DNA from: Ruegeria sp. YS9
GTDB lineage: Bacteria; Pseudomonadota; Alphaproteobacteria; Rhodobacterales; Rhodobacteraceae
DNA: 64,000 nucleotides
Reading direction: 5' to 3'
NCBI RefSeq assembly: GCF_024628725.1
Contig: NZ_CP102409.1
Location: 2,451,001-2,515,000, forward strand
Shown here: positions 19,341-27,890 of the stretch, in pieces
Numbering within the stretch: the first letter of the stretch is position 1
Layout of the letters: every line of letters starts with the position of its first letter
The notes under the pieces: generated by a model
Told to the model about the DNA's origin: nothing
The model's database searches: none
Seen by the model: only the letters and a program-made list of their open reading frames with translations
Translations under genes and position numbers: made by a program

Positions 19341-19343
19341 TTC

Positions 19344-20201
19344 TTACTTCTCGCTATCGACAAGGCCACGGACAAAGAGCTTTTGCATCGACACCACCAC
19401 GATGACCGGCGGGATCATCGCCAGAATGGACGTCGCCATGATCGTCGGCCAATGTGCAAAGTCGTCACCGGACGGAAACATCTGTTTGATACCCATCACG
19501 ATGGTATTCATCTCGGGATCGGTCGTGATCAGCAGCGGCCAAAGGTACTGGTTCCAGCCATAGATGAACAGGATCACGAACAGTGCGGCGATGTTGGTCC
19601 GGCTCATCGGCACCACGATATCGATGAAGAACCGCATCGGTCGCGCGCCGTCGACCCGGGCGGCCTCGGCCAGTTCATCGGGTATGGTCAGAAAGAACTG
19701 ACGGAACAGGAAGGTTGCCGTTGCCGAGGCGATCAGGGGAAAGATCAGCCCGTAATAGCTGTTGAGCATACCGAACCCGGCGACAACTTCGAACGTCGGA
19801 ACGATGCGGACTTCGACCGGCAGCATCAGGGTCAGGAAGATCAGCCAGAAGAACGTCGTTCGTCCGGGAAAGCGGAAATAGACGATCGCGAAAGCCGACA
19901 GCAGAGAGATGATGATTTTGCCGACTGCAATTCCGATTGCCATCACCAGACTGTTGAACAGCATCGTGGCCACGGGCACATTTACCCCCGAGAACAGCGC
20001 CGCCTTGTAGTTCACCCAGAACTGATCGCCGGGCACGACTGGCATCGGCGGTGAGACGATCTCGGCCTGGGTCACGGTCGAAGCCACGAAGGCAAGCCAT
20101 ATCGGGAAGAATATGATCAGGACACCGAGGATCATCAAAGCATGGGACAACCAGATGCCCGCGCCGCGTTTTTCGACCATTCCGTGTTGTTGGGCTGCCA
20201 T
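19344..20201 (-). CDS. ugpE: sn-glycerol-3-phosphate ABC transporter permease UgpE
   Basis: A 285 aa MalG-type inner-membrane permease with six predicted helices. The EAA loop EAARVDGARPMRFFIDIVVPMSRTN, which contacts the ATPase, lies in the C-terminal half. N-terminal MVEKRGAGIWLSHALMILGV leads into helix 1. Its start overlaps the ugpA stop by one base. Confidence 0.9.
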   Translation of the reverse strand: MAAQQHGMVEKRGAGIWLSHALMILGVLIIFFPIWLAFVASTVTQAEIVSPPMPVVPGDQFWVNYKAALFSGVNVPVATMLFNSLVMAIGIAVGKIIISLLSAFAIVYFRFPGRTTFFWLIFLTLMLPVEVRIVPTFEVVAGFGMLNSYYGLIFPLIASATATFLFRQFFLTIPDELAEAARVDGARPMRFFIDIVVPMSRTNIAALFVILFIYGWNQYLWPLLITTDPEMNTIVMGIKQMFPSGDDFAHWPTIMATSILAMIPPVIVVVSMQKLFVRGLVDSEK

Positions 20202-21082
20202 CAGTAATGCACCCTCTTTTCCACGTATTTGAACTGGATGACCGTCAACAGGCCCACGACGATCAGCAAGATGACCGATTGCGCCGAAGACGAGCCGAGG
20301 TCCTGCCCCACAAACCCATCCGAGAAAACCTTGTAGACAAGGATTGTGGTCGACTGTTGCGGCCCGCCACCGGTGATTGTGTGGATCACACCAAAGGTTT
20401 CGAAAAAGGCATAAACAACGTTCACCACCAGCAAGAAGAACGCCGTCGGCGACAGCAACGGCAGCACGATCGTGAAGAACCGGCGCCAGAAATGCGCGCC
20501 GTCAATCGCCGCCGCCTCGATCACGGATCTTGGAACGGATTGCAGGGCAGCGAAAAAGAACAGGAAGTTATAGCTTATGCGCCCCCAGGCAGAGGCAACG
20601 ACCACCAGCCCCATGGCTTCGGTGCCGTTCAGAACGTGGTTCCAGTCATACCCAAGCTGGCCGAGGTACCACGACACGACGCCGACGCGCGTGTTGAACA
20701 TGAACAGCCACAGAACGCCCGCAACCGCCGGGGCAACAGCGTAGGGCCAGATCAGCAAAGTCCGATAGACCCCGGACCCTTTGATCAATCGATCCGCAAT
20801 GACCGCAAGAAACAAGGCAGGGATCATCGAGCACAACGTGACCAGCGTGGAAAACACCGCCGTTGTCACGAAAGAGGCGCGATAAAACTTGTCACTCAGC
20901 AGGAATTCAAAGTTGCCGAGCCCCACGAACTGGGACGACAGCCCGAACGGGTCAGGTATGAACAGCGACTGCCATATGGCCTGACCGGCGGGGTAGAAAA
21001 AGAAAACAGCGGAAATGATGACCTGAGGGGCGATCAACGCCAATGGCAACAGCCAGCCGCGAAAGGTGACGCGTTTTTCCAT
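20201..21082 (-). CDS. ugpA: sn-glycerol-3-phosphate ABC transporter permease UgpA
   Basis: A 293 aa MalF-type permease beginning [20 protein letters not shown]. The EAA loop is [44 protein letters not shown] is a typical UgpA periplasmic loop. It pairs with UgpE to form the channel. A stem-loop lies between it and ugpB. Confidence 0.9.
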   Translation of the reverse strand: MEKRVTFRGWLLPLALIAPQVIISAVFFFYPAGQAIWQSLFIPDPFGLSSQFVGLGNFEFLLSDKFYRASFVTTAVFSTLVTLCSMIPALFLAVIADRLIKGSGVYRTLLIWPYAVAPAVAGVLWLFMFNTRVGVVSWYLGQLGYDWNHVLNGTEAMGLVVVASAWGRISYNFLFFFAALQSVPRSVIEAAAIDGAHFWRRFFTIVLPLLSPTAFFLLVVNVVYAFFETFGVIHTITGGGPQQSTTILVYKVFSDGFVGQDLGSSSAQSVILLIVVGLLTVIQFKYVEKRVHY

Positions 21083-21107
21083 CCTGAAAACCCACCGAAG
21101 AAAGAAA

Positions 21108-21132
21108 ATGCGGGCCCTGAAAAGGCCCGCAT
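21108..21132 (-). terminator. Intercistronic stem-loop between ugpB and ugpA
   Basis: A perfect 9-bp inverted repeat (ATGCGGGCC / GGCCCGCAT, 7-base loop) is followed on the minus strand by TTTTCTTTC. It lies just after the binding-protein gene. Partial termination or 3'-end protection here would raise UgpB relative to the permeases, a common importer arrangement. Confidence 0.75.
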
Positions 21133-21143
21133 GACGTTACGAC

Positions 21144-22454
21144 TTATTGATTGGCGGATTCGAACCGGCGCAGCAACGCATCACCGCGTTCCTTCGCGCT
21201 GTCCATCGCTTCCTGAGCCGTTTTCTCACCGGACCAGATCGCCTCGAGCTCTTCGTCGATGATGCCGCGAATCTGGTCGAACGATCCCAGGCGCAAGCCT
21301 TTCGAATTTGCGGTCGGCTCTTTCGCGGTCATCTGGATCACTGCGACGTCGGTGCCCGGGTTTTCGTCATAAAAACCAGCGGCGCGCGTAACCTCCCCCG
21401 CCTCTGTGGTGATTGGAAGATAACCGGTGTTCTGGTGCCAGGCCGCTTGTACGTCAGGTGATGACAGGAAGCTCAGGAACTCTCCGACGCCTTTGTACTC
21501 TTCGGGCTCATGACCCTCCATTACCCAAAGAGACGCGCCACCGATGATGGTGTTTTGCGGTTCACTGGTGACGGATTCCCAATAGGGCAGCGGACGCACG
21601 TCAAAATCGAACTCGGCCTCGGCCTTGATGCCGGCGTATCCGGCCGAACTTTCGGTGAACAATGCGCACTCGCCTGACCGGAAGTTCGCACCGCCTTCGT
21701 TTCTGCGACCGGTATAGATGAACTTGCCGTCCTTGGCCCAGTCACCCATTGCGGTCAGATGTGCAACCTGCACCGGACCGTTCAGCATCAGCTCGGTATC
21801 CAGACCGGCAAATCCGTTGTCACGTGAGGCAAAGGGAACGTCGTGATAGGCCGACAGGTTTTCAAGGTGAATCCAGCTTTGCCATGCCGTCACCAGCGGG
21901 CAATCCTCGCCACCCGCCTTCAGCTGTTCAAGGACTTCGCCGACTTTTTCCCAAGTGGACAGATCCGTGTCCGGATCAACGCCCGCCGCTTGCATGGCAT
22001 CGCGGTTGACCCACAGGACCGGCGTCGAGGAGTTGAAGGGAAGCGACAGCATCTCTCCGTCAGTGGTTGTGTAGTAGCCTTTGACGGCGCCAATATACGC
22101 GTCGGGATCAAAAGACGCGCCGCTTTCGGCCATCACTTCATAGACCGGCTTGATCGCCCCTTTGGCTGACATCATTGTCGCCGTGCCGACTTCGAACACC
22201 ATCAGGATATGCGGCTGCTCACCGGCCCGGAAGGCAGCAATCCCGGCATTCAGGGTTTCCGAGTAGTTGCCCTTGTGGCTTTCGACCACGACGAACTCAT
22301 CCTGACTGGCGTTGAATTCTTCAACCTGTCCTTTGACAAGTTCACCAAGGCGACCGGTGAAGGCATGCCAGAACTGGACTTCGGTCTGCGCCATTGCCGC
22401 CAAGGGGGACAAGGCCGTGGTGATGGCAAGAGCGCCAAGCAGATTCTTTTTCAT
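21144..22454 (-). CDS. ugpB: sn-glycerol-3-phosphate periplasmic binding protein
   Basis: A 436 aa type 1 extracellular solute-binding protein. The Sec signal peptide is MKKNLLGALAITTALSPLAAMAQ; the mature protein starts TEVQFWHAFTGRLGE, the typical UgpB opening, and has LPFNSSTPVLWVNRDAMQAAG. It captures G3P or glycerophosphodiesters for UgpAE. The ATG at 22454 follows GGGAGGAATC; an ATG four codons upstream is less well placed. It is the first gene of the operon. Confidence 0.92.
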   Translation of the reverse strand: MKKNLLGALAITTALSPLAAMAQTEVQFWHAFTGRLGELVKGQVEEFNASQDEFVVVESHKGNYSETLNAGIAAFRAGEQPHILMVFEVGTATMMSAKGAIKPVYEVMAESGASFDPDAYIGAVKGYYTTTDGEMLSLPFNSSTPVLWVNRDAMQAAGVDPDTDLSTWEKVGEVLEQLKAGGEDCPLVTAWQSWIHLENLSAYHDVPFASRDNGFAGLDTELMLNGPVQVAHLTAMGDWAKDGKFIYTGRRNEGGANFRSGECALFTESSAGYAGIKAEAEFDFDVRPLPYWESVTSEPQNTIIGGASLWVMEGHEPEEYKGVGEFLSFLSSPDVQAAWHQNTGYLPITTEAGEVTRAAGFYDENPGTDVAVIQMTAKEPTANSKGLRLGSFDQIRGIIDEELEAIWSGEKTAQEAMDSAKERGDALLRRFESANQ

Positions 22455-22533
22455 GATTCCTCCCATGCATCAGGGTTGATGCTTCGTTGATTACCGACCG
22501 CAACGCGTAAACGGCACACATGACGATTTCACG

Positions 22534-22598
22534 ACGTTAACGTTACAAAACTATAATTCAAGGCCTATCTACTTGGTAAAAAAATAACATAGTGTTAT
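22534..22598. promoter_or_regulatory. Putative operators between ugpB and the LysR gene
   Basis: ATAACATAGTGTTAT at 22584-22598 has 6-bp inverted arms and the T-N11-A layout of LysR-type boxes, 28 bases before the LysR start. A second palindrome, ACGTTAACGT, lies at 22534-22543, nearer ugpB. No ORF fits between the genes. Binding is inferred from symmetry and position. Confidence 0.45.
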
Positions 22599-22626
22599 GA
22601 AATGGCGCAGCAGATCGGGATCGGCA

Positions 22627-23529
22627 ATGAGTCAAATTCTGAGAGTTCGGCAGTTGGAGGCCCTGATGGCCGTGACCACCAAAGGGTCTGTCACGGCCGC
22701 CGCGGCTGATCTGGGCGTAACCCAACCAGCTGTCAGCAGATTGCTGTCCGATCTTGAAAAATCGCTTGGGTTTCAGCTTTTTGACCGCCGCGAGGGCCGA
22801 TTGGTGCCAACGCAGGAGGTTCGTTACCTCTTGCCCAGCGTCGAGCGCGTTCTCGAATTGATGCGGCAAATCTCTGATGTCAGCCAGGATATCACACAAC
22901 GCAAAGCAGGGCACATCCGTGTCGCTTGCCTGCCGGGATTTGCCACCAGCCATTTGCCCAAAGTCGTCGCCGGTTTTCTGAAAGATCGGCCCGGCGTCAC
23001 CCTGACGATCGAACCTGACAGACCTGAACGCATTCTGGAATGGATGATCGGCGAGCAGTATGATTTCGGTATCACTGACAGCTTTCACGGTCATCCGGCG
23101 GTAGAAAGCAGGGACATCGACGTTCGCACGGTATGCGTGTTCCCCACCGGGCACGAGTTGGAAGGCCTTTCCGAAGTTACCCCGGCGGATCTCGCACATA
23201 GCAAAATCATCCACTCCCGACGCGACAGCGACTTTTTCGGGCGGCTTTCGAAAGTATTTCAACATGCCAATGTCGAATTGAACTCGCATATCGAGGTCAG
23301 GCAGTTCACGGCAGCATGCGAATTGGCGCTGGAAGGTGCCGGTGTCTCGATCGTAAGCGAACTGGATGCTGTCCAGTATACGTCGAGGGGGTTGAGTTAT
23401 CGGCCGTTCAAGCCGTTTTTGACGCATACCCTCTCGTTGGTGCGTCCAATTTTGAAGCAACCGTCATTGGTAACGCTGGAATTCATCGAACAGTTTCAGG
23501 AAAGCCTGGACCCTTTCAAAGTCGGGTAA
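22627..23529 (+). CDS. LysR-family transcriptional regulator
   Basis: A 300 aa protein. The N-terminal helix-turn-helix RQLEALMAVTTKGSVTAAAADLGVTQPAVSRLLSDLEKSLGFQLF is diagnostic; the remainder is the LysR effector domain. The ATG at 22627 is preferred over one at 22597, which would lie inside the putative LysR box. Divergent from the ugp operon, it is a candidate ugp regulator. This would differ from the PhoB control known in enterics. Confidence 0.9.
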   Translation: MSQILRVRQLEALMAVTTKGSVTAAAADLGVTQPAVSRLLSDLEKSLGFQLFDRREGRLVPTQEVRYLLPSVERVLELMRQISDVSQDITQRKAGHIRVACLPGFATSHLPKVVAGFLKDRPGVTLTIEPDRPERILEWMIGEQYDFGITDSFHGHPAVESRDIDVRTVCVFPTGHELEGLSEVTPADLAHSKIIHSRRDSDFFGRLSKVFQHANVELNSHIEVRQFTAACELALEGAGVSIVSELDAVQYTSRGLSYRPFKPFLTHTLSLVRPILKQPSLVTLEFIEQFQESLDPFKVG

Positions 23530-23674
23530 CCCGGCCTTTCGGCGGAAAGTCGCATATGATCTGCTCATGCTCGGCGGGATCGAAGGCGACTCTCCCTGTC
23601 CTGCCCCCGGATCCGACTGATGTTGGCACGGCGCCGCAGAAGTCCGCCGCAACGCCGTCCGACGTGGTGTTTCT

Positions 23675-24535
23675 TCAGATCGCGGCCTTTCGGCTTTCAT
23701 CCAGGTAAATTTCACGAAGGCGTTTGGCTATCGGCCCGGGTGTACCATCACCCAGCGCGACTCCGTCGATTTCCACCACGGGCATCACGAAAGCACTGGC
23801 CGAGGTTGTGAACGCCTCGTCAGCCTCTTTGGCTTCGTCGATGGTAAACAGGCGTTCTTCAACTTCCATCTGCGCTTCGGCCGCCAGGCGCAGCACGGCC
23901 TTGCGGGTGATCCCGTGCAGGATGTCGTTGGACAGCGGGCGGGTCACGATCTTGCCGTTCTTGACGAAATAGGCGTTGTTGCTGGTGCCTTCGGTTACAA
24001 AGCCGTCCTCGACCAGCCATGCATCATCGCACCCCGCTTTCTTGGCCATCATCTTGCCCATCGAAGGGTAAAGCAGCTGCACGGTCTTGATGTCGCGGCG
24101 ACCCCAACGGATGTCCTCGATCGAGATGATCCTGGCACCTTTCCGTGCCGCCGGACTGCCAGCCAGCCCGGGCTTGTTCTGGGTGAACAGAACGAGGCTG
24201 GGTTTGGTATCGGCCGAAGGGAAGACAAAATCCCGGTCACCGTCACTGCCGCGCGAGACCTGAAGGTAGACCAGGCCCTCTTCGATGCCGTTCAGATCAA
24301 CCAGCTTGCGATGGATTTCCAGCAGCTCTTCCTTGGTGCAGGGCTCGGCCATCTCCAGCTCGTCCAGAGACCGCTTCAGGCGTACTGCGTGACCTTCGAA
24401 ATCAATCAGCTTGCCATCCAGTACACTGGTCACTTCGTAAACCGCATCAGCAAACAGGAAGCCACGGTCAAAGATGGATACCTTGGCCTCGGTCTCGGGC
24501 AGGTATTCGCCATTTACAAAAACGGTTCGGGTCAT
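23675..24535 (-). CDS. dat: D-amino-acid aminotransferase (fold-type IV)
   Basis: A 286 aa class IV PLP transaminase. It opens MTRTVFVNGEYLPETEAKVS and has IFDRGFLFADAVYEVTSV. The PLP lysine lies in GRRDIKTVQLLYPSMGKMMA, and EGTSNNAYFVKNGKIVTRPL contacts the cofactor phosphate. These fit D-alanine/D-glutamate transaminases rather than IlvE. The open frame continues upstream to 24592, but this ATG starts at the family's usual point. Ten bases separate it from the dgcA stop, so it is probably the third gene of a D-amino-acid operon. Confidence 0.85.
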   Translation of the reverse strand: MTRTVFVNGEYLPETEAKVSIFDRGFLFADAVYEVTSVLDGKLIDFEGHAVRLKRSLDELEMAEPCTKEELLEIHRKLVDLNGIEEGLVYLQVSRGSDGDRDFVFPSADTKPSLVLFTQNKPGLAGSPAARKGARIISIEDIRWGRRDIKTVQLLYPSMGKMMAKKAGCDDAWLVEDGFVTEGTSNNAYFVKNGKIVTRPLSNDILHGITRKAVLRLAAEAQMEVEERLFTIDEAKEADEAFTTSASAFVMPVVEIDGVALGDGTPGPIAKRLREIYLDESRKAAI

Positions 24536-24545
24536 GTTTGTCTCC

Positions 24546-25511
24546 TCAGCCCCAGAGCGCCGCTTCGGGCGGGTGAACTCCGGCGTCGTCAAAAATCAGC
24601 GGGGTGTCGCGGTCTTCGGCCAACAGAAGCGGGCCGTCAAGGTCCGTCACCATCGCACCCTGCGCCAACAGTGTCGCGGGCGCCATGGCAAGCGAACTGC
24701 CAACCATGCATCCGACCATGATGTCATACCCTTCCGCGATTGCAGCTTTGCGCAGCTCAAGCGCTTCGGTCAGGCCACCGGTCTTGTCGAGTTTGATGTT
24801 GATGACATCGTATTTCCCCTTCAGCCCGGGCAGGCTGGCGCGATCATGGCAGGACTCGTCGGCGCAGACGGGCACCGGGCGGTCCATTCCAATCAAAGCG
24901 TCGTCGTCACCGGCCGGCAACGGTTGCTCGACCAGCGCCACGCCCAGACGTACCAGATGCGGGGCGAGGTCGGCGTAAACCTCGGCCGACCAGCCTTCGT
25001 TCGCATCCACAATGATCTTGGCGTTCGGAGCACCGGCGCGCACCGCCTCAAGCCGCGGCATGTCATCTGGCGTGCCCAGCTTGATCTTCAGAAGCGGGCG
25101 ATGCGCGTTCTCGGCCGCCTGGGACTGCATCGCCTCGGGCGTGTCCAGCGACAAAGTGTAGGCCGTGATCTCAGGTCCGGGCACTGGCAGGCCCGCTAAA
25201 TCCCAGGCGCGCTTACCCGCGCGCTTGCTTTCCAGATCCCACAAAGCACAATCCAAGGCGTTCCGGGCGGCACCGGCAGGCAGCAGATCCATCAGCGACC
25301 GACGGCTGAACTCAGCAGGCAGACCGGCGATCTCGGCCTCGACCGACTCGAGCGTTTCGTCATAACGCGCATAAGGAACGCACTCGCCCCAGCCCTGATG
25401 CGTTCCGTCCGACACCCGCACTGTCAGCACCTTTGCTTCGGTCCGAGACCCGCGCGAGATGGTGAACACCTGCGCCAACTGAAACACATCGCGAGAGACC
25501 TCTATCTGCAC
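24546..25511 (-). CDS. dgcA: N-acetyl-D-glutamate racemase DgcA / dipeptide-epimerase-like enolase superfamily
   Basis: A 321 aa muconate-lactonizing subgroup enolase-superfamily protein. It has the KIKLG lysine motif (PLLKIKLGTPDD), the metal ligands DANEGW, VEQPLP and ADES, and the second lysine in INIKLDKTGG. Such proteins are usually annotated L-Ala-D/L-Glu epimerase. Next to a DUF1611 gene, however, homologues in marine bacteria are described as DgcA, which racemises N-acetyl-D-glutamate. The GTG start at 25511 has AAGGAG seven bases upstream. The DgcA reading depends on the neighbour; epimerase remains the alternative. Confidence 0.75.
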   Translation of the reverse strand: MQIEVSRDVFQLAQVFTISRGSRTEAKVLTVRVSDGTHQGWGECVPYARYDETLESVEAEIAGLPAEFSRRSLMDLLPAGAARNALDCALWDLESKRAGKRAWDLAGLPVPGPEITAYTLSLDTPEAMQSQAAENAHRPLLKIKLGTPDDMPRLEAVRAGAPNAKIIVDANEGWSAEVYADLAPHLVRLGVALVEQPLPAGDDDALIGMDRPVPVCADESCHDRASLPGLKGKYDVINIKLDKTGGLTEALELRKAAIAEGYDIMVGCMVGSSLAMAPATLLAQGAMVTDLDGPLLLAEDRDTPLIFDDAGVHPPEAALWG

Positions 25512-25586
25512 AGGCCCGCTCCTTCATCTTTTTCCAAATACTCCCGCCAGCGGCGGAACCGGCCCGCCACCGGCGGACCGGTTGGA

Positions 25587-26588
25587 TCACATCGCGGCCA
25601 GCGCGTCCACCAACTTGCCCGAGCCGAACCGGAACGGATCGGTCGCCGGCAGCCCCATGTCTGCTTCGATCCTGGCCAGATACGCCGTCGCGTCCTCTTC
25701 GGACATGTGCTGCGTGTTGACGGAAATACCGACGACCTGACAATCGGGGTTCGCCACTTTGGCCAGGGCCAGCGCGGTGTCACGCAGGGTTTCGAGCGTC
25801 GGCAGCTGATAGGTCGGCAGACCACGCATGTGCTCGCGGGTCGGTTCATGGCTCAGGATCAGCGCGTCAGGCTGGCCGCCGTGGATCAGCGCCATGGTCA
25901 CACCAGAATAGGATACATGGAACAGCGATCCCTGGCCTTCGATCAGGTCCCAGTGATCGTCATCATTGTCAGGTGTCAGCCATTCGATCGAGCCGGCCAT
26001 GAAATCCGCAACTACGGCGTCCAGCGGCACGCCATCGCCGGTGATCAGAATGCCCGTCTGACCAGTCGCGCGGAAGGTCGACTTCATACCACGCTTGCGC
26101 ATTTCCGCATCCATCGCCATTGCGGTGTACATCTTGCCGACCGAACAATCGGTGCCCACGGCCAGACAACGCTTGCCCTTGCGCTTGATCCCGTTGGCAA
26201 TCGGGTAATCGACCTCAGGTACACGCACATCGTGCAGCTTTCGACCCGTCGCTTCGGCCACCGCCACCAGATCGGGCTCGTCGCGCAACAGGTTGTGCAG
26301 TCCAGAGGCCAGGTCAAACCCTTCCTCAAGCGCCATGACCAGAACCTTTTTCCATTCCTGGCTGATGACGCCGCCACGGTTGGCCACACCTATAACCAGC
26401 GTTTTTGCGCCGGCCGCTTTGGCCTCGGTCAGGGTCATATCGGTCAAACCCAGATCAGCCTTGCAACCGTCCATACGATATTGGCCGACGGCGTTTTCCG
26501 GGCGCCAGTCCTTGATGCCCACAGCCACTTTGGCCGCCAATTGGTCGGGCGCATCGCCCAAAAACAGCAGGTACGGTGTCTCGATCAT
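25587..26588 (-). CDS. dgcN: D-glutamate N-acetyltransferase DgcN (DUF1611)
   Basis: A 333 aa DUF1611 protein with a P-loop-like CLAVGTDCSVGKMYTAMAMD near the middle, an N-terminal MIETPYLLFLGDAPDQLAAK, and HWDLIEGQGSLFHVSYSGVTMALIHGGQPDALILSHE. In marine proteobacteria DgcN acetylates D-glutamate with acetyl-CoA; DgcA then racemises the product, which can re-enter metabolism as N-acetyl-L-glutamate. The ATG at 26588 follows AAAGGAG by eight bases. It is first in dgcN-dgcA-dat and divergent from malyl-CoA lyase. Confidence 0.75.
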   Translation of the reverse strand: MIETPYLLFLGDAPDQLAAKVAVGIKDWRPENAVGQYRMDGCKADLGLTDMTLTEAKAAGAKTLVIGVANRGGVISQEWKKVLVMALEEGFDLASGLHNLLRDEPDLVAVAEATGRKLHDVRVPEVDYPIANGIKRKGKRCLAVGTDCSVGKMYTAMAMDAEMRKRGMKSTFRATGQTGILITGDGVPLDAVVADFMAGSIEWLTPDNDDDHWDLIEGQGSLFHVSYSGVTMALIHGGQPDALILSHEPTREHMRGLPTYQLPTLETLRDTALALAKVANPDCQVVGISVNTQHMSEEDATAYLARIEADMGLPATDPFRFGSGKLVDALAAM

Positions 26589-26730
26589 TGCGGTCACTCC
26601 TTTGATTCCGGCCTAAGCTAGAGAAGCGCTTAAACGAGCGTTTCGCGTTTTGATCCGCCAAACACGACAAGTGCGCGATGTTCTTGCACCATTGACCCAG
26701 AAAGCGCAAAATAATTCGAAGTTTTCAAAA

Positions 26731-26747
26731 TGATTAAACTTTAATCA
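26731..26747. promoter_or_regulatory. Perfect 17-bp palindrome between dgcN and mcl1
   Basis: TGATTAAACTTTAATCA has 8-base arms about one centre base. It sits in a 294-base intergenic region (26589-26882) that otherwise holds no gene and must contain both divergent promoters. A TTGCGC direct repeat lies at about 26811-26825. An operator for an unknown dimeric regulator is the simplest reading. Confidence 0.5.
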
Positions 26748-26882
26748 CCACTTCTCAGCTGTTGGAATGCAGCTTTCTGCAACCGCATTGCCGCAGATGC
26801 ACAATCTCCTTGCGCCAGGTTGCGCAATTTAATACCTCATTGGGCGAGAAAATCGCAATTTCATTACCCATACGAGGTCCAG

Positions 26883-27845
26883 ATGAGCTTTCGCATCCAA
26901 CCCGCCGCGCCTGCACGACCCAATCGCTGCCAACTGTTTGGTCCGGGATCGAATACCAAACTGTTCCCGAAAATGGCAGCTTCTGCTGCGGATGTGATCA
27001 ACCTTGACCTCGAGGATTCGGTTGCGCCTTCGGACAAGGACATCGCCCGCGCCAATGTCATCGAAGCCCTGAACACTGTTGACTGGGGCAACAAATACAT
27101 GTCCGTTCGCATCAACGGATTGGATACCCCCTATTGGTATCGTGACGTTGTCGACGTGTTGGAGCAGGCAGGCGACCGTCTGGACCAGATCATGATCCCC
27201 AAAGTCGGCTGCGCATCGGATGTCTATGCCGTGGATGCCCTTGTCACCGCCATTGAACGCGCCAAGGGCCGGACCAAACCGATCAGCTTCGAGGTCATTA
27301 TCGAATCCGCTGCCGGCATCGCGCATGTGGAAGAGATCGCAGCCTCCTCACCCCGTTTGCAGGCAATGAGCCTTGGGGCCGCAGATTTTGCGGCCTCGAT
27401 GGGAATGCAGACCACGGGCATCGGCGGCACACAGGAAAACTATTACATGCTGCGCGAGGGTGAAAAACACTGGTCCGATCCGTGGCACTGGGCCCAAGCC
27501 GCCATCGTTGCGGCCTGCCGCACCCACGGGGTGCTGCCAGTGGATGGGCCATTCGGGGATTTCAGCGATGATGAAGGGTACATCGCTCAGGCGAAGCGCT
27601 CGGCCACGCTGGGCATGGTCGGCAAATGGGCGATTCACCCCAAGCAGATCGCGCTGGCCAATCAGGTCTTTACCCCGTCGGATGAGGCCGTTTCCGAGGC
27701 CCGCGAAATCCTGGCCGCAATGGAACAGGCCAAAGCCAACGGTGAGGGCGCAACCGTCTATAAAGGCCGCCTTGTCGACATCGCCTCAATCAAGCAGGCC
27801 GAAGTCATCGTGGCACAGGCCGAACTGATTGCGGCGGGCGGCTAA
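26883..27845 (+). CDS. mcl1: L-malyl-CoA/beta-methylmalyl-CoA lyase
   Basis: A 320 aa HpcH/HpaI-type aldolase of the citrate lyase beta family. It starts MSFRIQPAAPARPNRCQLFG. Motifs include VINLDLEDSVAPSDK, MSVRINGLDTPYWYRDVVDV, FEVIIESAAGI, MSLGAADFAASMGMQTTGIG and KWAIHPKQI. In Rhodobacteraceae it cleaves beta-methylmalyl-CoA to glyoxylate and propionyl-CoA and forms malyl-CoA in the ethylmalonyl-CoA pathway for acetate and related growth. The frame is open upstream, but the ATG at 26883 has GAGG at proper spacing. A bidirectional terminator follows. Confidence 0.9.
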   Translation: MSFRIQPAAPARPNRCQLFGPGSNTKLFPKMAASAADVINLDLEDSVAPSDKDIARANVIEALNTVDWGNKYMSVRINGLDTPYWYRDVVDVLEQAGDRLDQIMIPKVGCASDVYAVDALVTAIERAKGRTKPISFEVIIESAAGIAHVEEIAASSPRLQAMSLGAADFAASMGMQTTGIGGTQENYYMLREGEKHWSDPWHWAQAAIVAACRTHGVLPVDGPFGDFSDDEGYIAQAKRSATLGMVGKWAIHPKQIALANQVFTPSDEAVSEAREILAAMEQAKANGEGATVYKGRLVDIASIKQAEVIVAQAELIAAGG

Positions 27846-27850
27846 GCCCA

Positions 27851-27880
27851 AAAAAACGGGCGCTCGATGGAGCGCCCTTT
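27851..27880. terminator. Bidirectional terminator between mcl1 and the PA14-like gene
   Basis: An 8-bp perfect stem (GGGCGCTC / GAGCGCCC, loop GATG) at 27858-27877. It is followed on the minus strand by a T-rich run and on the plus strand by TTT, placed 12 bases after the mcl1 stop and 13 bases from the convergent gene's stop. Confidence 0.88.
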
Positions 27881-27890
27881 CATGAATTCT

